A DNA stretch of 64,000 bases, from assembly GCA_964023275.1 (NCBI GenBank), contig OZ029919.1, positions 5,743,950 through 5,807,949 of the forward strand, read 5' to 3'. Shown here piece after piece: positions 32,874 through 43,614 of this stretch. The DNA comes from Norana najaformis (taxonomy: Eukaryota > Annelida > Clitellata > Crassiclitellata > Hormogastridae). Numbering within the stretch: the first letter of the stretch is position 1; the number at the start of each line of letters is the position of its first letter. The notes beneath the pieces are model-generated. The model was not told where the DNA came from. It ran no database searches and was given only the letters and a program-made list of their open reading frames with translations. Made by a program: the position numbers and the translations under genes.

Positions 32874-33237
32874 TGTTTACTGAAAGTCACATTGTTGTAA
32901 ATTACGGTACTTGTGAGCAGCTGTATTTCAACGTCGTTACTGCACAAAGGTAATATCAGGCTTTTTTACAGGATAAAAAAGCTGTGCAACTTGAGGTAGT
33001 GTTTATTGAAAGTCACACTGTTGTAAATTACGGTGCTTGTGAGCAGCTGTATTTTAACAGCCTTACTACACAAAGGTACCATAGGACTTTTTTTTACTGG
33101 ATATCAATAAAACTGTGCATCTTGAGGTAGACATAGTGTTTACCGAAAGTCACACCGTTGTAAATTACAGTACTTGTGAGCAGCTGTATTTTAACCTCGT
33201 TGCTGCACAAAGTACATCGGACTTCTTACGAATAAGC
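32874..33237 (+). repeat. Three ~126-137 bp tandem repeats in arm 2
   Basis: Units begin at 32,874, 33,000 and 33,137, each with TGTTTA..GAAAGTCACA, TTGTAAATTAC and TTGTGAGCAGCTGTATTT. Arm 1 has only one unit (about 12,478-12,590), so the array expanded in arm 2 or contracted in arm 1. Confidence 0.8.
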
Positions 33238-33404
33238 CTGTGATGAACGATCTCATGTTTTATGTGTGTCTGTTTGTCTGCTTGCCTGCATTGTCAACTG
33301 TTTGGATGTTTGTCATCTCTGTGTGTCTGGCTATTTGTATGCCTGTCTGTATGTCTGTCTGTATGTGTGCCTGTTGTAAATAAGTGTAATCTCTTCGTCG
33401 ATTT

Positions 33405-33600
33405 TCAGAAATAAGATGTAGTCCTTCAGACAAGCTACACGAGTATAAAAAGACCAACGTGCTGTTGCTCTGCGCTTTTCTTCGATTGTTTGGGCAATAC
33501 TTGGGTGCAGCAATGTTGTTTTGGGTCGTCTGCAGCATTCTGTTGTTTGCTTCCGAGTTTGGTACGTGAAAATAAACAGTTTGCACACAAACTCAACTGT
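33405..33600 (+). promoter_or_regulatory. LTR-like segment with TATA box and AATAAA, arm 2
   Basis: GTATAAAAAGACC lies at about 33,443 and AATAAA at about 33,571. A TGTG-rich (GTCT)n stretch precedes it (33,262-33,377). It may be a small LTR; its ends could not be defined. Confidence 0.4.
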
Positions 33601-34139
33601 ATCTCTGATGATTTTTTTAGAAGTGGCGCTTACACTTACTATTACAGAAGGATGCAGTGTGGCTCAGAATTTAGGAATGCGCTTCTTCAATTTGAAGACA
33701 TGTTTTGAGTGTTCAGTTCTGCACTAGTCATTTATTTCTGTTATTTTTATTTTTGTGGTGTAAACGTGACATCTGTTTTAAAACATTTATTATGTTAGTT
33801 CAAGAGATTCTGCAGTGAGTTTTGTGAGTGGGTCACTCAGATGTACTTCAAATATGCACCACTCTGACAGGGCAGACAAGAAGCAACATTGCATACTTGC
33901 ATCTGCCTTAATGCTGCTTTGTAAAATAAGTCAGAGTTAAAGACATTTGTTTTCAATATAGCATTTGACAATTAGATTTCACTGCTTATGTGTTGCTACA
34001 CCAATTGTCTTACGTTATTATTTTTTAATACCAATCTATTTAGAATCGTAGGGTTAATTCAAAAACAGCACTTGAACACAATATTGTTATTATGTTTCAT
34101 CTGAGTAGGAATGAACTCTGAATTAAAAAATTAAGCTAG

Positions 34140-34397
34140 CAGTAATAGTAGATGCAAACTAGCGGTTTCAGCGAAGCAGACTTCTGTTTTGTGTGGGAGG
34201 CTTCCGACCCACGAGGCCGGCCCAAACATATCGCTGCCGGGCAGGTAGAGTATCGGGAACGATAAGGACTGTCCAACCCTGGCCCCACTCTCATCAGCGG
34301 CATATAGCTTAGGCATAGTCAAAGGGCACAAACGTATGCGACCGCAACATGGCGCCTCTCCAGGCATAGTGTTTACCCATTTAGACAGATGTGTCAT
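34140..34397 (+). mobile_element. Element X, 5' piece split from copy c by a LINE
   Basis: This matches 11,340-11,570 in reverse complement (shared GGCGCCTCTCCAGGCATAGT-like block). In copy a the sequence runs on without a break into the zinc-ribbon ORF; here it is interrupted by the LINE at 34,398-39,612 and resumes at 39,613. Confidence 0.6.
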
Positions 34398-34946
34398 ATG
34401 CATTGAAAACTACTCGAGGATGGACAATCTTATAATTCACGGTTTGCCGGAATCATGTTACGCTGAAGCCTCATCTGGTTCGTCCATTTCCCAACAAACA
34501 TCTGCCCAGTCTAATCAGGAAACTGTCAAAAGTGTCCTTGATCTATGCCGGGGTCGTTTGGGACTGGAAATTGGCGAACATGACATATCTACTACTCACC
34601 GAATCCCACGTGGAAAGAAGGACAGGCATCGACCAATATTATTGTTCGATTTACTTCTAGAAGGGCGAGAAATCTGGTTTTTGCTACCAAAACTTCATTA
34701 CGTGAATCCTCTGCAAGCCCTGTCTCAGCACCGATTTTCATAAACGAACACCTGACGAAGAAGAATGCTCTCATCTTTGCTCGTACCAGATCCATGCTAA
34801 GGGAGAAGAAGATCTCGGCGACTTGGACGGCGGGTGGGTCTGTTTTCATTCGGTGCACAGGATCACCCTATGACAAACCTAGGCGGATCGCCTCCCTGAT
34901 CGAGCTGGACCGGATCTGAGTCACGACTGTCGATCTTCATCACCTG
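34398..34946 (+). pseudogene. LINE ORF1 fragment (nucleic-acid-binding, FP-like)
   Basis: The plus strand starts ENYSRMDNLIIHGLPESC, runs through ISTTHRIPRGKKDRHRPILL, then after a frameshift FINEHLTKKNALIFARTRS and REKKISATWTAGG, with VFIRC and IASLIEL following. This is the C-terminal half of the ORF1 protein of jockey/CR1/L2-type LINEs. The element is therefore 5'-truncated inside ORF1. One frameshift lies near 34,720. Confidence 0.7.
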
Positions 34947-34949
34947 CTG

Positions 34950-35935
34950 GGGCCGTATGCATGAAGCCGTAGTAAGCTACGAGCCAAATAGCGCCTACTT
35001 GGCAAGTAACTACTACCCAAGTAGCCGCCGACGATAAGCGGTATGCACGACACAGTAGTAGAGAACCAAATAGTTACTCGCTGCATCCAGCGAGCGACGG
35101 AATATTTCTCACGCAGGGTTCACAGCTTTTGGCTACTGGCGCATGCGCGTTGATATCTAGAGAGGCTTTCTTCGATAGTAAGTAAGTATATTCTTTATTA
35201 ACCAACAGCTAATCGCACATCGGTTTACATGTATTTAAGAACACAAGAAAACCTTAATATGCATACAACATTCTAACAATAAAACATTTACGCGTTAAAT
35301 TATTAGCGGGAGCAATAATACGGTCATGGGTGTGGGCCGTCGGGAATAACTGAGGGTTTTAACTGGCGGGAGCTGATGTAAAGTGTTTACATAATTGTTG
35401 AATGTTATTGTGTATAAGTAGCTAGAATTGAGAGCAGAAAAAAACGACAGAGCAAGCCAAACTTAACAGATGACGAAGTGCGGTACCTGTTGGGGGGGGG
35501 CAATAGCACAAGAGAAGGATGCTAAACAGACCAAGTTGCAGGGTGCACTGACAAAACGGGGCAAGGAGGCGTTTAAACCAAAGATATTAGAGTCTTAGAC
35601 TCAGACTCTAAGATCTTTGTTTAAACTGTAATATTACCTGCATCCCTATGCAAAGGTTTACTACTTGTACTTATTAGTGTGTTGTATGTTGACATTAATA
35701 ATAAAAGCTTTACTGTTTTATGGCTTATAACAAATAATGCTCGTGTAGTACTTCATGTTGTTTACTTGCTCTTACTTCGTAGTAGCCCACTTACGCGTGC
35801 TAGCTAGGTCGAGTAGGGTTACTTCACCAGTTGTGCGCTACTACGTCGTCGTGCATACCGAAATAGATTCGCTGCTCCTGAGTAGGCCGCATTTACTATG
35901 TAGTAGGACTTACTACGGCTTCATGCATACGGCCC
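34950..35935. mobile_element. 986 bp DNA transposon with 27-bp TIRs and CTG target duplication
   Basis: Both ends read GGGCCGTATGCATGAAGCCG followed by TAGTAAG in inverted orientation, a perfect 27-bp match. CTG flanks the element at 34,947-34,949 and 35,936-35,938. A 3-bp duplication fits PIF/Harbinger-type elements, although their usual target is TWA. Internally, near 35,450-35,490, SKPNLTDDEVRYLL resembles the start of the Myb-like protein of such elements. No transposase frame is present, so this is non-autonomous. Confidence 0.8.
35571..35626. repeat. 56-bp near-perfect hairpin inside the 986 bp element
   Basis: GTTTAAACCAAAGATATTAG is answered by its near reverse complement ending TTTGTTTAAAC, with a short loop around 35,597-35,605. 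It sits mid-element, not at the ends. Confidence 0.85.
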
Positions 35936-36053
35936 CTGATGGGTTAATTGTGATTGTATTTGTGAACCGTTCTGTATTTCTTATGTTCTGTCGATCATTG
36001 TTTAATTATTGTTATATTACACTTAAATTCCAAAGCTAGCTATCTTAAAATCT

Positions 36054-39000
36054 GTGTATATGCCTTTTTCATCCACCATCATTCTGTCTTTAGTTCCAAT
36101 TGTGGAGCAGAATCAACTCCCTTATTATTTTGTTGTTTGTTCATTATGCACGCGCCATATAAATGATCGGCATAAATCGGCTACTTGCACTTTATGTGGG
36201 AATTCGTTTCACTATACCTGCTGCGCGTATGAGTTTTCATGCAAATCTGCAATTGACTTCTGGTACTGTACACATTGTATAACTACAGTGTTTCCATTTA
36301 ACCACGTTGTTGATGACTGTGAGTTCGTAAGTGCTACTCTCGATGATAGTAGTTCATATTTTTCGTCCACTGTGAGAGATGGGCTTGAACTTGAACTGAT
36401 CTGTGATGATTACGAAAACCGGCCACTACTCAATAATATTGACTTGGACCCTGATGGCAATTACTTTGCTGATAAATCACGTACTAGTTTGTATGGAGCT
36501 TCCGCGTTGTTAACCTCAAAGTTCAATTCATCCCATAAGATGTTTACTGTTATGCATATTAACTGTAGGAGTATTGTATCTAAATTACCCGAAATTCAAA
36601 TTCTTTGACCCAGTTGCCTGTTGATGTTCTAGCAGTGACGGAAACTTGGCTTGATTTGGCTAATGCAGAAAATATATTTATTCCTGGTTATCAATTTGTT
36701 TATAAATGTAGAGACCATGGCAGGGGCGGAGGCGTTGGTTTTTTCATCAGAGCTGACATTATCTTTCATACTTTTGAGCCTCAATTGAGTACGTCAACTC
36801 ATGTTTCTTATGAAAGCCTATTTATTAGTATCCATCAGACAAAGGGAACTGACTGCATTCTAGGTGTTCTTTATAGACCTCCGGGTCAATCCGTCGAAGT
36901 TTTTAATGAAGAAATTGATCAACTTCTGTCCAATTTATCTAAAACTGACAAACAAATTTTTTTACTAGGCGATTTCAACATCGATTTATTGAAATCTCAG
37001 GAACACTTCTTGACTCACAATTTTTTTAATTGTGTGTCATAGTACCATTTTTCTCCGGCAATTCTTCGACCTACTAGAATTACTGATACCTCCGCTACCT
37101 TAATTGATAATATTTTTACTAACGCATGGCCTAAACTTGTTGACTCATCGATTGTCATTAGTGATATATCGGATCATTTACCGATTCTGGCTTGGATTGA
37201 TCTTTTCCCTTCATCTTTTAGATTGGTCTCGAGTATCTGATGCATGTATGCATCTTGCTTATACGCTGTTCATTGACCTATATAAAAGTGCTTATGACAA
37301 GGCTTTTCCACTGATTCATAGTAGTAAAAAGGGTCGTCTTGTACCCAAGCAACCATGGATGACACGAGGTTTATTAAAATCATGTAGGAAGAAAAATCTA
37401 AGTTATATTTAAAATATATAAAAGATCCCACCTGGGAGAATAAAATGAAATTTACCGTATATCGTAATAAATTTAAACAGTTACGAATCAGGACTGAACA
37501 AAATTATTATGCTAGTGAGTTTTCCAAATATAAACATAATCTTAAAAAGACTTGGTCTGTTATTCGATCAATAGTAAAAGCTGGGGACATAAGTACTGTA
37601 ATTGATTGTTTGAACATAAACGGTACTAGGGTTTGTGAGGCTGAAACTCTGGCTGATAAATTTAATGATTACTTCACAAGCATTGGTCGGACTCTAGCGG
37701 CGAGGATTCCTATTAGTAAAACTTCTTTTCGTGAATATCTTAAACCCTCACCTCCAAACTCTTTTGTAACATGCCCGACCTCCCCTGAGTAAATTGTCAG
37801 CCTGAGTCGGTCATTTCACATTACGCATAGCACAGGTCCCGATGATATTGATCCTTGTATAGCTAATCCTGCATTGTGCTCTGTAGCTATTCCCTTATCG
37901 GAGATCATTAACTGCTCGTTTTCAACCGGAATTGTACCATCTGCCTTAAAAATTGCTAAAGTTGTGCCTATATTCAAACAAGGAAATAAAGAAGATGTCA
38001 CTAACTATAGGCCAATTTCTATCTTACCATTTTTTCTAAAGTATTGGAAAAACTGATGTATGAGAGACTGTATAATTATGTTTATAGTATGAATATTCTG
38101 TACCCTCTACAGGATGGGTTTCAATCCGGTCATTCTACATCAATGTCATTACTAAATATGCATGACAAAATATCGTATGCTATTGATCATAATGAATTTT
38201 CTATTGGCATTTTTTTGACTTGGCTAAAGCGTTTGATACTGTTGATCATCAAATTCTGTTGGGAAAACTTGAAAATTATGGCATACGTGATATTACACTT
38301 CGCTGGTTTACCAATTATCTCGGTAACAGACAACAACTGGTTATGTGTAATAGTACTTTATCCCAGATAAGAACTATTCGATGTGGTGTTCCTCAGGGTT
38401 CCAATTTGGGACCCTTGCTATTCTTACTTTATATCAATGATCTTCCAAATTCATCATCTTCACTGCACTTTATTTTATTTCCTGACGATAAGAATGTTTT
38501 TTTATCTCATAAATCTTTGGATTCATTGATAGAGCATGTTAATGCCGAACTTATAGCTGTAGCTGACTGGTTTAAGGCTAATAAATTATCGCTTAATTTG
38601 TCGAAAACTAACTATATCCTGTTTCGTTCTCATAAAAAATTAATTCTCAATCAGAATACACTAGTCTCTACCGATAACATAACACTTTCGCAAGTTAAAA
38701 CTTCTAAATTTCTTGGTATTTATATTGATGAGCACTTGACCTGGAAAGAACATATTAAGAACATATCTACTAAAATTGCTAAAAATATAGGAATATTATC
38801 TCGTATCAGTTATTTATTACCTCGTTATATTCTTATTAATCTGTATTATTCATTTATTTACCCATACCTGGCATACTGTAATATTGTTGGGGCATCAACT
38901 TACCATTCCCGGCTTAGGAGATTAATTGTACTTCAAAAAAGAGCTATTCGCATCATCATAGGAAACCCGCCATATTCTTCTTCTAATAAACTCTTTTACG

Positions 39001-39311
39001 ACTACAATATTTTACAAATTGAGCAGATTAATAAGCTGCAAATTAGTGAATTTATGTATCGTTTTGCTCATAACCTACTTCCCTCTGCTTTCATTGGGTA
39101 CTTCTCCAGTATATCTGAGCTCCATGCACATCTTACTAGGTCTCGGGGTGATTTCCGTGCAAGTTTTGCCCGTACCAATACTCGATTGTTTTCTATCAAA
39201 TGTGCTGGTCCTTCTGTCTGGAATACTATATCGCACGATATTCGTTCTGAACCTAATTTGATATTGTTTAAGAAAGCAATGCGCGCGTACCTTAATGATC
39301 TAAATAAATAA
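36054..39311 (+). pseudogene. LINE ORF2 (L2/CR1 superfamily), PHD-like finger, endonuclease and RT
   Basis: A near full-length ORF2 broken by about five frameshifts or stops (near 36,606, 37,040, 37,230, 37,790 and 38,215). Order: a cysteine/histidine-rich finger (CSLCTRHIND, CTLCGNSFHYTC) at 36,140-36,280; endonuclease from 36,550 (HINCRSIVSK, LAVTETWLD, YRPPG, LLGDFNIDLL); RT from 37,990 (NYRPISILPF, DGFQSGHSTS, AKAFDTVDHQILLGKLE, CGVPQGSNLGPLLFLLYIND). The catalytic box reads FPDD in place of FADD. The C-terminus contains TSKFLGIYIDEHLTWKEHI and CAGPSVWNTI. Confidence 0.85.
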
Positions 39312-39612
39312 AAAAATTTTGTTTTTAGTTTTTCACTAGTTAAGGTTTATTCTTGTTTGGTTCTTTCTTTTTTGTATTCCAAGATGTTTTGTTCAGATTC
39401 TGACTATGCTTTTTTTCCAGTTAATGATGCTGTTAATCATTCGTCATCTAGCAATAGCATTTGGTACAGGGGGGACCCTAATAAGCGGGACTTTGGTCCC
39501 TTCTGGGTTTTCCTTTTGTATCCTAAAACCTTTCTGTATATTGTGCTTATCGCCGTTATATATTTTTTTGGATCAATAAAAGAATGTTCATGTTCATGTT
39601 CATGTTCATACA
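39312..39612 (+). mobile_element. LINE 3' UTR with (TGTTCA)n tail
   Basis: The 3' UTR carries AATAAAAGAATGTTC and then four to five TGTTCA units ending at about 39,612. Immediately after, element X sequence resumes (ACCCAAAGCCATTTAT), matching 11,330 leftward on the minus strand. This fixes the 3' end of the LINE. Confidence 0.75.
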
Positions 39613-41182
39613 CCCAAAGCCATTTATATATATTAGACATCAGGATAATGGGCAAAAATATATGCGCTTTTTTGTTGGTTGGGCAGACCAGAATCTACAG
39701 CAAATGATGAGTATGAGCACTGCAAGGAGCACTGCGCTCGACTCAGGAAAGGTACAGTTGTGCTGATGCCATTCTTCAACTGTGGTGTTGGCACACAGTC
39801 GAACACTCGGTTATGCCAACCGTGTGGCAGCCATCGAGTAGCCCAGAAACTGCAAGAGCTCGCGGACGACTTGGTGGTGCACGAGTGGTGACAACTGACT
39901 CTGGAGCTGCACCAGGCGCGGCTTGGCCAGGAATGGGAGCAACGGGAAAATGCAAAGTCGAGCTGGAAGGCATGCGAAGGTATGTCGAGGCCTATCGGGA
40001 GGACAAAGAGCGGTCGGCACTAACTCGTGAGAGGGTGCTAGACGCGCTACCGTGGCCGATACACAAAGTGAAAGACATCGCGGGCGCCCTGCTGCCGCGT
40101 TGCCAGGTCCTGGGATACAGGCGCCAGGCCTGGTTCCCGCAAGATGGGCATAGCGAGGGCATGCGTATCGTGCTTCTGGCTCGCAGAAGGTTCTCGGTGG
40201 GTGCGACGACCACTTCAGTGGGAGGTCGGCAAGTACAAGCGCGCCCTCAACGGTAGCCATTCGAGAAAGGGCTGGTCATCGACATTCTGCCAACGCGACG
40301 CGGGTGCTTCGAAAGGAAGACGGCGACATGAACTGGAACCCGATCGACGTGTGTGCAGTTTCAACGCCAGACAAGAAGGCGCTGCTACAGCCGCTGGCAG
40401 ACAAAACCGAAGAAGTCTAGAAACAAACGTCGCAGCTGAACAGCAAGAAGCTCAAGCCGGGATGGCCGAAGCGCCGGCTCCCAAGGCCAAAGACACCGTC
40501 GGGACGATCGACATGCCCGAGGGTGTGTATGGCTGCCGACATTGTGCACAAACCACGTTCCGTGGGGCGCCCTGAGCAATATTGTTCTTGTATCCCATTG
40601 ACGACAACGACGAGTCCATCATGATTCGGAAAGGCCCGTCTACGAGTGGTTTCTGCGGAACGAGCTCGACAGATTTGGCGGGCAGGAGGCTCTAGCAAAG
40701 GCCTACGCCCAGTTCGCTGCCGTCTGGGAGCGGAAAGGAGCAAAGAACAACAAAGATCGTCTTGCCACGATTGCACTCGTGCCGCACCCGTAGCGGGACC
40801 GCGGAAACAACAGTAGAACGACAACCAGGATAAGGCTCTTCCATTACAAACCCGGCCGGGGTACAGTACAAGATGCCCCGGTTCCATCACACGGCGTAGA
40901 GCCCGCCCGAGCTCACGCCAGCTCTTTCTGTGCTGCCACCAAAGAGAGGTGCCCCAATGTTCATGCACCATCTGTCGTGTCAATCCCGGCAGCATGGTTT
41001 CGTAGGTCTTCGCGCGACATCCACTCTCGGCGGGCTGGTGCTTGTACCATAGGATTCCTGCGCCTTGCAAAACTCGTGGGACGGAAACCGCGGAACACCA
41101 TCATCGCCGAATAGCCGTAGGTCCATTGGCCACCAAGTATCTCTGCTTGCGCGAGATTGCCCGGCACACCCTATATAGTATC
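39613..41182 (+). mobile_element. Element X, copy c (main part), upstream of EndoU copy B
   Basis: The element continues from 34,397 after removal of the LINE. It carries the zinc-ribbon-like ORF (39,679-39,891), then SALTRERVLDALPWPIHKVK near 40,010-40,075, EGVYGCRHCAQTTFRGA near 40,515-40,572, and FLRNELDRFGGQEALAKAYA near 40,645-40,705 followed by QFAAVWERKGAKNNKDRL. Several frame changes separate these. The Rep-like part of copy a is absent. It ends at TATAGTATC next to the EndoU flank. A 217-codon minus-strand frame (40,417-41,070) overlaps it. Confidence 0.5.
39679..39891 (+). CDS. Element X copy c: 70-residue zinc-ribbon-like ORF
   Basis: The ORF reads GRPESTANDEYEHCKEHCAR and VGTQSNTRLCQPCGSHRV. 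It is the partner of 11,014-11,286. Here the second knuckle is C-x2-C-G and the first has one Cys (FFNCG); in copy a the reverse holds. Function unknown. Confidence 0.4.
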   Translation: MGRPESTANDEYEHCKEHCARLRKGTVVLMPFFNCGVGTQSNTRLCQPCGSHRVAQKLQELADDLVVHEW

Positions 41183-41300
41183 AGACCTGTGCAGAAAAAC
41201 GAAAATCCGATCCAGAAAAACATATAATTATTTACATTAAAATTATATATATTTTTCTTTTTATATTTATTGTCATTAACATGAATGCATGCTCGTGCAG

Positions 41301-41418
41301 GGAATGCGGTGCCGAATGCAACGGACGAGGAAATTCGTAACATCACCCAGAAGATCTGGGCAGCCGATGCCAACCGTTTGGCAGACAACGATGTTGTATA
41401 CAACATCAGTGGAAAAAA
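41301..41418 (+). CDS. ENDOU-like: EndoU copy B, first domain exon
   Basis: It encodes NAVPNATDEEI then RNITQKIWAADANRLADNDV. EndoU enzymes are Mn-dependent RNases that cut next to uridines and leave 2',3'-cyclic phosphate. The acceptor is GCTCGTGCAG, and the donor is GGAAAAAA|GTACGA. The frame needs two bases from an upstream exon, which I could not find; element X occupies that place. Exons at 41,301, 42,863, 44,397 and 50,677 join in phase into about 259 codons. Confidence 0.85.
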
Positions 41419-41654
41419 GTACGAGGAATCGAGTTTACACAATTCTGGCCATATGAAATGATTCCACTTTCTGAATATTCATAATAACATTGACTGAGTT
41501 AAATTCATAAAGTGTGGCCAGCATCTGTTGCTGTTATTATGCCACGTACGAATGAATCTATTTTGTAAGTAGTCATACATGTATGTTTGCGACATACGCA
41601 GAATTAGGCGTTATGTCTCCGTGTCTTCTGGAATATCCTTGGCAAATGCATTGG

Positions 41655-42215
41655 TCTCCAGTCGCCTTGACTACTGTAACTCGCTTCTTGTTGTATAACA
41701 AAGTCAAACATGCAGAAACTCCAAAGCGTGCAGAAGTCCTTGGCTAGGGCCTTAACAAAATATGAGCATTTTACACCTGTGCTTAAATCTTCGCATTGGT
41801 TTCCTCTTCAGCAAAGGATTTATTTGAAATTGGAGCTTATAGTTAATAAAACATTGAACTCTGGCCAACCACAGTCCTTATTCTCCAGACTTTTCATTAT
41901 TCAACCTGGTCATCTGACTGTTTTTCTCAAGTCCTATCGAAGACTATAACTATTCTTAGTGAATGGGTTATTTTGGTTGCTGGACCTAAATTTTGGAACT
42001 CCCATCCTGTATTCGTTCTGCTCTGTCGCTTATCATTTCGTTCTCAGCTTAATACTTACCTTTTTTGAAATTGCTTATCCACCATAGGCTGCCTTTTTGT
42101 CTTCTGGACTGACCTCCTGAATATTGATCTGATTGTGGCTTTGGTTTGGTGCACCATCGGTTGAAGCCTTGTGCATTAGACACCGGCGCGTCACAAGTTA
42201 CTAGTTGAATACAAT
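41655..42215 (+). pseudogene. Family 3 LINE fragment in intron 1 of EndoU copy B
   Basis: Near-identical to 22,648-23,215 (ALTKYEHFTPVLKSSHW, then LIVNKTLNSGQP). It was duplicated along with the gene. Confidence 0.7.
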
Positions 42216-42753
42216 TATAATTATTACTAAATGTCTTGTGGAAATTTCCAGTTAGTCAGATGCTTTTTATATACAACTTATTCATCAGTAGGAAAACTAC
42301 TTATAGGCCTTTTCGAAACACGCCTATACTGAAATTCATCAGAATACCAAAGGTATTCAGTTTCTTTTAACTCGACTTGTACACTGAAGGCAGAGTACAG
42401 GGTGACCAGCCCCGCCAGGACGCTGTCTTTTGATTTGGGAAGCATACCAATTAGTTGGCCCCGAACTGGTTGAGATAAGGGTTGCTCGCTTAAGAACTAC
42501 AACTGTAAAGTAAAAACAGATCTTGATAAAACTGATATAAAAATTTGATAAAAAAGCTAAAACCACCAAAAAACCTTGGAAGCTGAGAAAGATAAGCAAA
42601 AATCTTGAAAAATGAGAAATAGTCATTCAGTTCTGGAAAACTAGAGAAGCTCGTAAAAATTATAACATTTGGGCTGGGATGGGGAAGACCTATAGTCGAG
42701 CTGTTTTATTGAAGTTTAAACCTATAAGGGTTAGCCTTGCATCATCTATGACA

Positions 42754-42862
42754 TTCAGATTTCAGACTGACAAGCCAGGCCAAAGAAACATGGCATTTAA
42801 GATATTCTTGCTTCAGATTGATTAGCCAGGAACATTGGACGTTTAAGATATTTGAATTTCAG
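42754..42862 (+). repeat. Acceptor-like tandem units before EndoU exon 2, copy B
   Basis: The same arrangement as at 23,755-23,863: TTTCAGACTGACAAGCC, CTTCAGATTGATTAGCC, then the real acceptor TTTCAGACTGTTCACC. Confidence 0.5.
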
Positions 42863-43062
42863 ACTGTTCACCTATGTGAACGAAGCGCCCTTGAAAAACG
42901 GAACCTATGCCAAAATGATCACTCTGTTCGACAACTACGAAGCCGTAGTTGGAAAAAACCAATCGTGCGATGAGAACTGCACCGATGAGGAGGAGCATTT
43001 CCTCGATGCAATCCTCAATACCGAACCCATCAAACTCGCCCACGATTGGCTCGTTTCACAAG
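42863..43062 (+). CDS. ENDOU-like: EndoU copy B, second domain exon
   Basis: The exon encodes LFTYVNEAPLKNGTYAKMIT, LFDNYEAVVGKN, EEEHFLDAI and AHDWLVSQ, the helical N-terminal lobe of the XendoU domain. It is 200 bases with acceptor TTTCAG and donor CACAAG|GTCCGT. It differs from copy A at a few codons only (for example TEPIKLAHDW against TGPIELAHDW). Confidence 0.9.
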
Positions 43063-43269
43063 GTCCGTTTATTAATGTCTGTGCTCACGTAATCAGAGGC
43101 TGCCACGTTCTTGAAATTATTGGCTGCTAAAAGCTAGAATGTTTATAGACATAAGCTGTCTGACATCAAAGCACATCATTGCTTGCTGCCAGTTATGTCT
43201 AATTACTTCAAATGGCCACAGTACTGTCTGACTTATTATCCACAGCGACTGCTTTATTACTATGCTGTT

Positions 43270-43380
43270 AATTTCTAATCTAATCTAATGACTTCCATAA
43301 CGCCATTATTACAATGCCCAAGGCATCAATCGATGGTCAATTCAAGTGAAATTGTAATCAAATTATATTACCTATGAAAT
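43270..43380 (-). mobile_element. SINE-like fragment in intron 2 of EndoU copy B
   Basis: AATCTAATCTAATGACTTCC marks the repeat end; the body TCGATGGTCAATTCAAGTG matches 24,330 and, inverted, 2,370. Confidence 0.5.
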
Positions 43381-43614
43381 TTACAAAAATTATAAGCATA
43401 GTCTATGAGCGCTGTGGCTAAAAATAGCGTCTGCTGTTTCCAGATATTACAGTAATTGTTGGCAACATACCTTAAGCAGGTATAAATTTTTTCCAACTTC
43501 TTTTGCCCTCTGTAAATCTGAATATGGACAATGATAGTCAGCAGTATATGTGTAGCTCACAATTAAAACACCCCCAAATATCCAAAACAGCGTTTGAGTC
43601 CTGTGTACACAAGT

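Larger units (their letters stand above)
29462..34400 (-). repeat. Inverted duplication block Y, arm 2
   Basis: The reverse complement of arm 1 (11,338-16,749). It lacks the 13,147-13,848 insert and has three units of a ~130-bp tandem repeat where arm 1 has one. Its right end passes into element X sequence (34,140-34,397) before a LINE insertion. Confidence 0.85.

Noticed and set aside
32874..33237. Regularly spaced repeats as a CRISPR-like array
   Set aside because: Units are contiguous 126-137 bp tandem copies without unique spacers, in an animal genome.
40417..41070. 217-codon minus-strand open frame over element X copy c
   Set aside because: In the related copy b the same strand is broken, and the plus strand gives more protein-like pieces (FLRNELDRFGGQEALAKAYA). 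GC-rich DNA keeps antisense frames open by chance.
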